Below, in pieces: positions 1 to 5,952 of a stretch of DNA of 15,362 bases (the first letter of the stretch is position 1; every line of letters begins with the position of its first letter). The stretch lies in assembly GCA_023409955.1 (NCBI GenBank), contig JAEYQQ010000094.1:1-15362 (forward strand), given 5' to 3'. Made by a program: the position numbers and the translations under genes. The notes beneath the pieces are model-generated. The model worked only from the letters and a program-made list of their open reading frames with translations, did not search any database and was not told the origin of the DNA. The stretch comes from Bacillota bacterium. GTDB lineage: Bacteria > Bacillota > Clostridia > Christensenellales > Aristaeellaceae.

Positions 1-59
1 GAATATAACAATGGTTAATGGAATATCCCTTTGCACGAAGGAAACCTGGGCCAGGCGGA

Positions 60-134
60 TTACGTATGATGTTTCAAAAAAGGAACATATCCAAGGCATC
101 TTATGGCTTGCCTGCCACGCAATTCAATAACCAT
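60..134 (-). CDS. possible 24-residue small ORF
   Basis: A minus-strand ORF of 24 codons begins with ATG at 134 and has a strong Shine-Dalgarno sequence (AGGAGG) about 5 bases upstream. The product would start MVIELRG and is basic, with no recognisable domain, signal peptide or membrane segment. It lies just beyond the long hairpin that follows the MerR-type gene, so it could be read only by read-through or from its own promoter, and I see no clear promoter. It may be a leader peptide or a small protein for a gene beyond the left edge, or chance. The good ribosome binding site is the only support. Confidence 0.2.
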   Translation of the reverse strand: MVIELRGRQAIRCLGYVPFLKHHT

Positions 135-157
135 AAATCCTCCTGATGATATAACAT

Positions 158-211
158 AAGCACACAGCAAAGCGCGCTGGTTGATCAGCCAGCGCGCTTT
201 GCTGTGTGCTT
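158..211 (-). terminator. 23-bp perfect hairpin after the MerR-type gene
   Basis: Positions 158-180 and 189-211 are perfect reverse complements (23 bp), with an 8-base loop. The hairpin begins 3 bases beyond the stop codon of the minus-strand regulator, which suits a transcription terminator. In that direction the stem is followed by TTATGTTATATC, a weak T-tract, so termination is inferred from position and stem strength. It could also act as an mRNA 3'-end stabiliser. Confidence 0.55.
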
Positions 212-214
212 GAT

Positions 215-976
215 TTACTTTTGAACAAAAGCGGAAATGGCATCTCTTAGGAACTGTGCACAACCCTTTACATTTTTATCATAGTAAACGGTGAATCGCT
301 CATCCTCCACATACATTTGGGCAAGGCCTAGATGTGCTTCCTTTGCGTATTGTTTCCAGGTGTAAGAAAGCCAATCCTTATGGAGCGCGGCCAGGCGAAG
401 TCCCTCAGGGCCGGAGGGGTCCAAGCCTTCTTTCACGGCGTTTTCCAGGCCGTTTAAAAGAGCATCTTCTGCTTTATGCATGGTGTCATATTCTTCTTGG
501 GTTTGCTTCAACATACGGGCATTGCTTTCATCTACCTGTGTGTTTCCGTACTTCTGACGGATTTCTGAGCCATACTTCTTTTCATTGCCCTGTACCAAAT
601 CCTTTTTAAAGGCTTCAAACTTTTCTTTGTTGCTCATGGTGATACTTCCTTTCTCATGGAAGATTGTCTTTTCCACATTTTGAATCAAGCGGTCCAGCCT
701 ATCCCGTCTTAATTTGAGCTGTGCAAGATGGCTGTTGAGCGCTGCCTGCTGGTCAAAGGACGGAGCGTTTAGGATGGCCTTGATGTCCGTGAGGGGGATA
801 TCCAGCTCACGGAAATACAGAATCTGCTGCAGTGCGTCCACTTCTTTTTCCCCGTACACCCGGTATCCTGATGCGGTGACCTTTTGGGGATGCAGCAGCC
901 CGATCTCATCATAATACCGGAGCGTCCGGGTGCTGATTCCGGCCAGTTTCCCAAGCTTTAAAACAGTGTACTCCAT
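215..976 (-). CDS. MerR-family transcription regulator with TipAS ligand-binding domain
   Basis: A 253-residue DNA-binding regulator. Residues 4-70 form a MerR winged helix-turn-helix, with the family pattern GISTRTLRYYDEIGLL followed by a SGYRVY wing. Residues 76-106 are a charged helix of the type that dimerises MerR proteins. Residues 115-253 match the TipAS-type all-helical domain, including the central YGSEIRQKYG-like stretch and a tryptophan- and tyrosine-rich end. In known TipA, Mta and SkgA proteins this domain binds drugs or other hydrophobic ligands and the protein activates its own promoter. The start at 976 is preferred over an ATG at 1003 because GGGAGG lies about 7 bases ahead of it and family members begin close to this point. 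A MerR-type promoter lies directly upstream. No transporter or resistance gene adjoins it, so its ligand is unknown and autoregulation is the likeliest role visible here. Confidence 0.93.
   Translation of the reverse strand: MEYTVLKLGKLAGISTRTLRYYDEIGLLHPQKVTASGYRVYGEKEVDALQQILYFRELDIPLTDIKAILNAPSFDQQAALNSHLAQLKLRRDRLDRLIQNVEKTIFHEKGSITMSNKEKFEAFKKDLVQGNEKKYGSEIRQKYGNTQVDESNARMLKQTQEEYDTMHKAEDALLNGLENAVKEGLDPSGPEGLRLAALHKDWLSYTWKQYAKEAHLGLAQMYVEDERFTVYYDKNVKGCAQFLRDAISAFVQK
635..652 (-). promoter_or_regulatory. internal ribosome binding site and ATG for a TipAS-like short product
   Basis: Inside the MerR-type gene, at the junction between the coiled coil and the ligand domain, AAAGGAAG (652-645) lies 7 bases ahead of an in-frame ATG (637-635, residue 114). 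Translation from here would give a 140-residue protein consisting only of the ligand-binding domain. Streptomyces lividans tipA is known to make such a short form (TipAS, about 144 residues) from an internal start. The site is visible; its use is inferred. Confidence 0.45.
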
Positions 977-998
977 CCTAATACCTCCCAACGGCATA

Positions 999-1029
999 AG
1001 CATAAACCTTTACGTAACGTGAATGTCAA
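999..1029 (-). promoter_or_regulatory. MerR-type promoter with 19-bp spacer and dyad operator
   Basis: Read on the minus strand, TTGACA (1029-1024) and TATGCT (1004-999) are separated by 19 bp. This is the overlong spacer typical of promoters that MerR proteins activate by twisting the DNA. Inside the spacer, 1009-1023 is a near-perfect 15-base dyad (TTCACGT-T-ACGTAAA, one mismatch between the 7-base arms). The promoter faces the MerR-type gene 23 bases downstream, so autoregulation is likely. Confidence 0.72.
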
Positions 1030-1061
1030 GCGGTTTGAAAAATTTTGTAGATCTACCCCTC

Positions 1062-1090
1062 TTGTTTCAAGCCAGTAAATTTGATATAAT
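1062..1090 (+). promoter_or_regulatory. promoter of the DNA polymerase IV gene
   Basis: TTGTTT (1062-1067), a 17-bp spacer and a consensus TATAAT (1085-1090) lie 33 bases ahead of the polymerase start codon. The -35 box is weak (3 of 6), but the -10 box and spacing are ideal. The LexA operator begins 3 bases after the -10 box, over the expected transcription start. Confidence 0.7.
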
Positions 1091-1092
1091 AA

Positions 1093-1104
1093 GAACAAAT
1101 GTTC
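1093..1104. promoter_or_regulatory. LexA (SOS) operator
   Basis: GAACAAATGTTC is an exact match to the Gram-positive SOS box GAAC-N4-GTTC. It sits between the -10 box and the ribosome binding site of the Y-family polymerase gene, where bound LexA would block initiation. Promoter overlap and the DNA-damage-tolerance gene downstream make this a well-supported call. Confidence 0.87.
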
Positions 1105-1122
1105 TAGTGTGGAGGGCTGGGG

Positions 1123-2343
1123 ATGGATAGGGTCATCCTGCACTGTGACTGCAACAGCTACTTTGCATCGGTGGAATGCATCGATAAGCCGGAGCTTCGA
1201 AAGGTGCCCATGGCGGTATGCGGCGATCCCGAAAGCCGTCATGGGATTATACTGGCAAAAAACGAGCTGGCCAAAAAATATGGCGTGAGTACAGCTGAAA
1301 CCATTTGGCAGGCAAAGCGCAAATGCCCTGATTTGGTACTGGTGCCGCCCCAAGGAGAGAAGTATGAGGAGTACTGCCGGAGAATCAATGAGATATATGC
1401 ACAATATACAGACCAGGTGGAGGTCAGCTCCATTGACGAATCCTACCTGGATGTTACAGGAAGCAGGCAATTGTTTGGTACAGGACAGAAGATAGCGGAT
1501 ACCCTACGCCAACGGGTATGGAGGGAGCTTCAGCTGACCATATCGGTAGGCGTATCCTATAATAAGTTGTTTGCCAAGATGGGGTCGGATTATAAAAAGC
1601 CCAACGCTACCACTGTGATCACCCGTGAAAACTACAAGAGCTTGCTGTATCCACTGCCGGTGGAAAGTATGATGTATGTGGGCAAGGCGGCAGCCCAGGT
1701 ACTGCGCAAGCATTTTATTACCACCATAGGTGAGCTTGCGGGTACGCCTGTGGATCAATTGAAAAAGCTGCTGGGTGCAAGCGGGGAAGCTCTTTGGTAT
1801 CAGGCCAATGGATTGGATAACAGTCCGGTGCTGCGTCCAGGGGAAGGTGAGCCTGTTAAAAGCGTTGGCAACGGCATGACCTTTTGCCGCAATTTGGTGG
1901 GTTTGGAAGATGTGAAAGCAGGTCTTTTAATGCTGTGCGAAAGTGTGGGTACAAGGCTGCGCCGACACAAGCTGATGGCAAGATCCGTTGCTTTGCACAT
2001 CAAGGATACAGAGCTGAAAACCATCTCACGGCAAACCCAGCTAAATGGAGCCATACAATCCACCCGGGAGCTGTATGAAGCTGCGCTGCCGCTTTTGTGC
2101 CGGTCCTGGGATTTGAATGCGCCTATTCGAACACTCACAGTGACGGCTGCCAATTTGTGCAATCCGGGTGAAGGTGGTTGCCAGGTCAGCCTTTTTCCGG
2201 AGGATGCCATCAGACAGGAAAAGCAGGCCAAGCTGGAAGCGGCCATTGACCGGGTGCGCGGCCGGTTTGGCAATGCGTCCGTCAGCACAGGCACTGTGCT
2301 ATCCTCGGACATTCTCCAGCGCCAAGATAAGGACATGCTATAA
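1123..2343 (+). CDS. dinB: DNA polymerase IV (Y-family translesion polymerase)
   Basis: A 406-residue error-prone polymerase for copying damaged DNA. Catalytic carboxylates are visible at D9 (HCDCNSYFASVE) and D105-E106 (SSIDESYLD), followed by the conserved SVGVSYNKLFAKMGSDYKKP at 141-160. The steric-gate position that excludes ribonucleotides is Y13, where E. coli Pol IV has Phe. The little-finger domain spans roughly residues 240-345. QVSLF at 354-358 is a good beta-clamp binding motif, so the protein probably works with the replicative sliding clamp. GGAGGG lies 6 bases ahead of the ATG. The gene has its own promoter with a LexA box, so it should be induced in the SOS response. The family resemblance is to the clostridial DinB/DinP group rather than UmuC. 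It appears monocistronic, with a 119-base gap to the next gene and no clear terminator. Confidence 0.95.
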   Translation: MDRVILHCDCNSYFASVECIDKPELRKVPMAVCGDPESRHGIILAKNELAKKYGVSTAETIWQAKRKCPDLVLVPPQGEKYEEYCRRINEIYAQYTDQVEVSSIDESYLDVTGSRQLFGTGQKIADTLRQRVWRELQLTISVGVSYNKLFAKMGSDYKKPNATTVITRENYKSLLYPLPVESMMYVGKAAAQVLRKHFITTIGELAGTPVDQLKKLLGASGEALWYQANGLDNSPVLRPGEGEPVKSVGNGMTFCRNLVGLEDVKAGLLMLCESVGTRLRRHKLMARSVALHIKDTELKTISRQTQLNGAIQSTRELYEAALPLLCRSWDLNAPIRTLTVTAANLCNPGEGGCQVSLFPEDAIRQEKQAKLEAAIDRVRGRFGNASVSTGTVLSSDILQRQDKDML

Positions 2344-2462
2344 ATGATGACATTCGTATTTCTCAAATATGAATCTTTAAAGCAGAGAAGGATTTTTCAT
2401 GCTTTTGTCGAATAGGGAAGTGTTTTCCGACTCTACATGTATGGAAAGGAAATGTCCCGGAT

Positions 2463-3557
2463 ATGATGAAGGCGATTCGTTCGCTGTTCCACATGGTTCC
2501 CCTATTTACCTTACTGATGACCCCAGCTGTTGGTGATGCTGCATCCTTCAATGAAGATCTGTATAGTTTTCAGATGCAAATTGACGGTGAAGTAATTACA
2601 CTGCCCAGTTCATATGAGCAGATGATTAATGCCGGATGGACCTACAGCGGCGATGGAAAAGAGCTTTTAAAGCCTGAAGATCGCACCGCTTCCACTGCCT
2701 GGGAGAAGAATGGTGTTTTATTGTACGGTGAAATGTTCAACACCTCCTGGGATGTGGCACCAGTAGAAAAATGCGTGCTGGCATCCGTACAGTTGGGTGC
2801 ATCTGACAGTGAGGTATTATTACCTGGTGGCATTCTTCCCGGCATCTCAGTGATTGGTGATGTTGCAGATGCTTATGGTACCCCCTCCGGCAGCCAAAAT
2901 GGCGGAGGAGTTACGCAGTACACGTATCACCTGGAATACGACAGGGAGGTTGTTTTTTCGTTTTCAGCCGCCACTGGTGTATTGCAGGAAGTATCCATGC
3001 GCAATGTTGTGATGTCTGCCGCACCGGACCCTAAGGCGCTGGCTGGAAACTCATCTTCCGGTTCTGCACACTATCATGCGCCCAGCAGCCTGGGAGAAGA
3101 TCCTTTTACATTTTATGTTTCCTATGGCAATGCACTGTATGCCTTGCCTGCGCCGGTATCAGAATTTTTGAAAAATGGCTGGATAGCTATAGATGGTGCT
3201 GACAGTGTAGTAAAGGCGTATGGCTCCAGCCAATTGACGCTGATGCTAAATGGAGAACAGTGGACTACCTGGGTCTACAATCATTCTGACAAGGCGACAT
3301 TGGCTGTTAACTGCATGGTGACCACCATTGTCAGTGATATGCAGCGTGGCGAAATCCCCCTTGTGCTGCCGGGCGGGGTTGCCGTTGGCATGACGGAGGA
3401 AGCGGCACTTTCGATCTATGGGGAGTTAACTGCAAAGGCCAGCGAGACAGGAACATCCCGCCGTTATGTGTTTAGCAAAGGCAAAAGGGGTATCGTGTTA
3501 TCTATACAGCGCAGTACCGGGCTTGTTAGCCGGGTGGAGGTCAACAATGCGCCTTAA
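2463..3557 (+). CDS. predicted secreted protein with two tandem domains, function unknown
   Basis: A 364-residue protein I cannot assign to a named family. The N-terminus is a probable Sec signal peptide: a short basic region (K3, R6), a hydrophobic stretch at 8-23, and cleavage likely near residues 24-27 (AVG or DAA). There is no lipobox and no C-terminal anchor. The mature part is an internal duplication of residues about 36-181 and 215-360. Equivalent landmarks recur about 181 residues apart: GW at 58 and 239, Cys at 104 and 284, LPGG at 120 and 302, YG at 138 and 319, TG at 171 and 352. A linker at 182-214 is rich in Ser, Gly, Ala and His. Each half has one conserved Cys, which could pair. 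The upstream AAGGA lies 12 bases from the ATG, and a second ATG follows immediately. An extracellular beta-rich binding role is a guess. Confidence 0.8.
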   Translation: MMKAIRSLFHMVPLFTLLMTPAVGDAASFNEDLYSFQMQIDGEVITLPSSYEQMINAGWTYSGDGKELLKPEDRTASTAWEKNGVLLYGEMFNTSWDVAPVEKCVLASVQLGASDSEVLLPGGILPGISVIGDVADAYGTPSGSQNGGGVTQYTYHLEYDREVVFSFSAATGVLQEVSMRNVVMSAAPDPKALAGNSSSGSAHYHAPSSLGEDPFTFYVSYGNALYALPAPVSEFLKNGWIAIDGADSVVKAYGSSQLTLMLNGEQWTTWVYNHSDKATLAVNCMVTTIVSDMQRGEIPLVLPGGVAVGMTEEAALSIYGELTAKASETGTSRRYVFSKGKRGIVLSIQRSTGLVSRVEVNNAP

Positions 3558-3566
3558 GCGCATTGT
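3544..3566 (+). terminator. hairpin overlapping the stop of the secreted-protein gene
   Basis: CAATGCGC (3545-3552) and GCGCATTG (3558-3565) form a perfect 8-bp stem with a 5-base loop, and A3544-T3566 adds a pair. The stop codon lies in the loop. The tail TATTTCCCCTGTTTTT is only moderately T-rich. It separates the secreted-protein gene from the strong promoter that starts 18 bases later. Confidence 0.5.
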
Positions 3567-3583
3567 ATTTCCCCTGTTTTTCC

Positions 3584-3613
3584 TTGACATATTTGTAATA
3601 GATGGGCTATAAT
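3584..3613 (+). promoter_or_regulatory. near-consensus sigma-A promoter of the aromatic operon leader
   Basis: A perfect TTGACA (3584-3589), an 18-bp spacer and a perfect TATAAT (3608-3613). Transcription would start near 3620 and run through the leader ORF and terminator before reaching aroF. A strong constitutive promoter followed by a conditional terminator fits control by attenuation rather than by repression, and I see no operator dyad over it. Confidence 0.86.
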
Positions 3614-3646
3614 GCACCCAATCCATCGTGTTTTTGGAGGCTTAAC

Positions 3647-3763
3647 ATGGCTGCGAATGCTACTTCCAGGGGTCTGTTCTCGTTTATGGGCCGGAGCGGC
3701 TACCGCTTCGGCTATTTGAGCAACAGAAAAATCCTTTGTGAGAAGAGTGCATTCTGCCTGTAA
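3647..3763 (+). CDS. Phe/Tyr-rich leader peptide of the aromatic operon
   Basis: A 38-codon ORF with a good ribosome binding site (GGAGG, 3636-3640, 6 bases ahead of ATG). It lies between the operon promoter and a strong terminator. Codons 11-23 read LFSFMGRSGYRFGY from codon 10 onward, so five of those 13 codons are Phe or Tyr: Phe 11, 13 and 21, Tyr 19 and 23. Another Phe is codon 36, and there is no Trp. Phe and Tyr are the end products of the genes downstream. The ORF overlaps RNA hairpins and ends 19 bases before the terminator stem. This fits a leader peptide whose translation senses charged tRNA-Phe and tRNA-Tyr. The layout is seen directly; the function is inferred. It is too short and basic to suggest an enzyme. 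Confidence 0.7.
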   Translation: MAANATSRGLFSFMGRSGYRFGYLSNRKILCEKSAFCL

Positions 3764-3776
3764 ATGGCAGGTCTCA
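3689..3776 (+). promoter_or_regulatory. leader RNA hairpins of the presumed attenuator
   Basis: Two hairpins precede the terminator. The first has 9-base arms at 3691-3699 and 3703-3711 (one G-U pair, extendable to 3689-3713) and lies exactly over the Tyr19-Phe21-Tyr23 codons, so a ribosome stalled there would melt it. The second joins TGAGA (3739-3743) to TCTCA (3772-3776) and encloses CTGCC/GGCAG (3754-3758/3766-3770). GAGAAGAG (3740-3747) can instead pair with 3791-3798 inside the terminator (8 pairs, one wobble). That would make it a candidate antiterminator. The alternative fold is by hand, without energies. Confidence 0.5.
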
Positions 3777-3782
3777 ATGAAT

Positions 3783-3812
3783 AAAGAGAGCTCTTTTCGG
3801 GCTCTCTTTTTT
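3783..3812 (+). terminator. intrinsic terminator of the aromatic operon attenuator
   Basis: GAGAGCTC (3786-3793) pairs with GGGCTCTC (3799-3806), with one wobble and a 5-base loop. AAA (3783-3785) and TTT (3807-3809) extend the stem, and a run of six Ts ends at 3812. This is a classic Rho-independent terminator placed after the promoter and leader ORF but 38 bases before the aroF start codon, so it must be conditional for the operon to be expressed. Confidence 0.88.
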
Positions 3813-3850
3813 ATATCTTTCATTTGCGTTTGATTTAAGGAGGTTTACAC

Positions 3851-4864
3851 ATGATTGTTGTGATGAAAAAAGGTACGCCAGTTAAGGAAATTCAACTTTT
3901 GGCCGAAAATATTGAACAGCAGGGTGTAACGGTGAGCCCTGTTCATGGAACGGATCTGACGATTCTGGGCCTTGTTGGGGACACCAGCAAGATCGATATT
4001 TCCAGGCTGGAGGCCAATCCGCATGTGGACAGGATCATGCGGGTGCTGGAGCCTTTTAAAAAGGCCAACCGCATGTTCCATCCAGGCAATACGGAGCTTA
4101 GTATCTGCGGACAGGCCATCGGCGGGAAAAAGCTGGCTGTTATTGCCGGTCCCTGCTCGGTGGAATCTGCGGAGCAGATAACCCAGGTTGCAAAGGCGGT
4201 GAAAACTTCGGGTGCGCAGTTTTTACGCGGAGGTGCTTTCAAGCCCAGGACCTCCCCCTATGCATTCCAGGGCCTGAAATATGAGGGCCTGCATATGTTA
4301 GCGGAAGCCAAAAAAGAAACGGGGCTTCCCATTGTGTCTGAAATCATGTCCCCACAGGACATAGAAGTATTTGAAGAGATGGTAGATGTGATCCAGGTGG
4401 GGGCAAGGAACATGCAAAACTTTGACCTTCTTAGGCAGCTGGGCAGGCTGAGCAAGCCGATCCTTTTAAAGCGCGGCCTATCTTCCACCATAGAGGAATG
4501 GCTGATGTCTGCTGAGTACATTCTGGCTGGTGGCAATGAGCAGGTGATACTGTGCGAGCGGGGCATCCGTACCTTTGAAACCTATACCCGCAACACCATA
4601 GACCTAAGCGCTATCCCGGCGGTGAAAAAGCTCAGCCATCTGCCGGTGATTGTAGACCCCAGCCATGCCGCGGGCAAGTGGTGGATGGTGGCCCCTTTGG
4701 CCAAGGCTGCTGTGGCTGTAGGTGCTGACGGGCTGATGATCGAGGTGCACAACGATCCTGTCCATGCGCTCTCTGACGGTCAGCAATCTATAACCCCGGA
4801 AGGATTTGATACCATTATGAAGGAGCTTGCGCCCATTGCGGCTGCGGTTGGGCGGAGCATGTAG
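3851..4864 (+). CDS. aroF: 3-deoxy-7-phosphoheptulonate (DAHP) synthase, type I-beta with N-terminal regulatory domain
   Basis: Condenses phosphoenolpyruvate and erythrose 4-phosphate to DAHP, the first step of the shikimate pathway, in the cytoplasm. The 337 residues closely match Thermotoga maritima DAHP synthase in length and layout. Residues 1-75 form a ferredoxin/ACT-like domain (MIVVMKKG start), known in that family to mediate feedback inhibition by Tyr and Phe. Residues 80-337 are the TIM barrel. The metal ligands C102 (GPCSVES), H272 (DPSH), E298 and D309 are all present, as are the substrate-binding GGAFKPRTSPYAFQG (127-141) and LLKRG (205-209). There is no chorismate mutase domain, unlike Bacillus AroA. 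AAGGAGG lies 7 bases ahead of the ATG. It is the first enzyme gene after the attenuator, so it is probably controlled both by attenuation and by feedback. In databases it may also be called aroG or aroA. Confidence 0.97.
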   Translation: MIVVMKKGTPVKEIQLLAENIEQQGVTVSPVHGTDLTILGLVGDTSKIDISRLEANPHVDRIMRVLEPFKKANRMFHPGNTELSICGQAIGGKKLAVIAGPCSVESAEQITQVAKAVKTSGAQFLRGGAFKPRTSPYAFQGLKYEGLHMLAEAKKETGLPIVSEIMSPQDIEVFEEMVDVIQVGARNMQNFDLLRQLGRLSKPILLKRGLSSTIEEWLMSAEYILAGGNEQVILCERGIRTFETYTRNTIDLSAIPAVKKLSHLPVIVDPSHAAGKWWMVAPLAKAAVAVGADGLMIEVHNDPVHALSDGQQSITPEGFDTIMKELAPIAAAVGRSM

Positions 4865-4878
4865 AACGGAGGAATCCA

Positions 4879-5952
4879 ATGATCCTCAAGGTTGAGCTGG
4901 GAGAAAAAAGCTATGATTTGCTGCTTGAAAGCGGCATCCTGTCAAGGGCAGGGGAGGTATTAAAAAAATATCTTCCCGCCTGCCGCAAATGGATGATTGT
5001 TACTGATGAAAATGTGAATGCATTATACGGGGATGCGGTGGAAGCGTCTATTCAAGATGCTGGTCTTGCCGCCTTCCGGTTTGTGCTGCCTCCGGGGGAA
5101 GCCACCAAATCTCTTGCCAAACTGGAAGAGGTTTACCATGCTCTATGTGGGGCAGGCATCAGCCGCAGCGATGGATTGCTGGCCTTGGGCGGTGGGGTGA
5201 TCGGCGACTTGGCCGGCTTTGCGGCTGCCACCTATCTTCGGGGCATTCCCTTTGTGCAGGCACCTACCTCCTTGTTGGCTCAGGTAGACAGTGCTGTTGG
5301 GGGCAAGGTGGCAGTGGACTTGCCGGAGGGTAAAAATTTGGTGGGCAGTTTTTATCAACCCAAACTGGTGCTGCTGGACCCGGATGCATTACACACCCTT
5401 CCGGACAGGGTGTTTGCCGATGGCATGGGAGAAGTAATCAAATATGGATGTATCCGGGATGTCGGGTTATTTGAGTTGCTAAGAAAAACGCCGGGCAGAA
5501 AGGCTCTTGCGCCCCATATGCCGGACATTATCGCAAGATGTGTAGCCATTAAGGCGGACATTGTTGCCCGGGATGAAAGGGATACCGGGGAGAGGATGCT
5601 GCTTAACTTCGGCCATACCCTGGGCCATGCCATTGAAACGCTGCAGCAGTTTCAGGGGCTGAGCCATGGGGAAGCTGTGGCGGTGGGGATGTATGTCATC
5701 TGCCGTCTGGCACAAGAAAAGGGGCTGACGGAGGATGGCACGGCTAAAGCGCTGCAAACGTGCCTGGAAGCCCATGGACTGCCCTTTACAGTAAGCCTGC
5801 CGGATACCAGCAAGCTGTTTAACGTGATAACCCGGGACAAAAAGAACTTGGGCAAAGCCCTGAATGTGGTGCTGCTACAGAGCATCGGCGAAGCGAAGCT
5901 CTATCCAACCACACCGGATTTCTTTTCGGGGGTGGAAAAATGGCTGCAATAA
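4879..5952 (+). CDS. aroB: 3-dehydroquinate synthase
   Basis: Converts DAHP to 3-dehydroquinate using NAD and a divalent metal, usually zinc or cobalt. The 357-residue length is normal. The NAD-binding GGGVIGDLAGF (104-114) and the PTSLLAQVDSAVGGKV block (129-144) are intact. The metal ligands E185 (GEVIKYG), H246 (NFGHTLGHAIE) and H263 (SHGEAVAVGM) can be read directly. GGAGG lies 6 bases ahead of the ATG, and the gene starts 14 bases after aroF. Its last 13 bases overlap aroA, which suggests translational coupling. I see nothing unusual in it. Confidence 0.97.
   Translation: MILKVELGEKSYDLLLESGILSRAGEVLKKYLPACRKWMIVTDENVNALYGDAVEASIQDAGLAAFRFVLPPGEATKSLAKLEEVYHALCGAGISRSDGLLALGGGVIGDLAGFAAATYLRGIPFVQAPTSLLAQVDSAVGGKVAVDLPEGKNLVGSFYQPKLVLLDPDALHTLPDRVFADGMGEVIKYGCIRDVGLFELLRKTPGRKALAPHMPDIIARCVAIKADIVARDERDTGERMLLNFGHTLGHAIETLQQFQGLSHGEAVAVGMYVICRLAQEKGLTEDGTAKALQTCLEAHGLPFTVSLPDTSKLFNVITRDKKNLGKALNVVLLQSIGEAKLYPTTPDFFSGVEKWLQ

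Noticed and set aside
1047..1056. GTAGATCTAC, a 10-bp perfect palindrome between the divergent promoters
   Set aside because: It is short, lies ahead of the polymerase -35 box and matches no operator that I recognise. It could easily be chance.
958..2366. Long minus-strand ORFs opposite the polymerase gene
   Set aside because: They have no family features and coincide with a well-conserved coding gene on the plus strand, so they are antisense shadows.
2344..2462. Promoter or terminator between the polymerase and the secreted-protein gene
   Set aside because: I found no pair of hexamers at sensible spacing and no stem longer than 4 bp.
3554..3823. Minus-strand ORF over the operon leader
   Set aside because: It lies across a terminator, promoter and leader, has no ribosome site or domain, and is best seen as a shadow of the regulatory region.
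3614..3850. T-box riboswitch ahead of aroF
   Set aside because: The conserved T-box antiterminator sequence (AGGGTGGNACCGCG) is absent and the leader is short. The coding leader explains the layout better.
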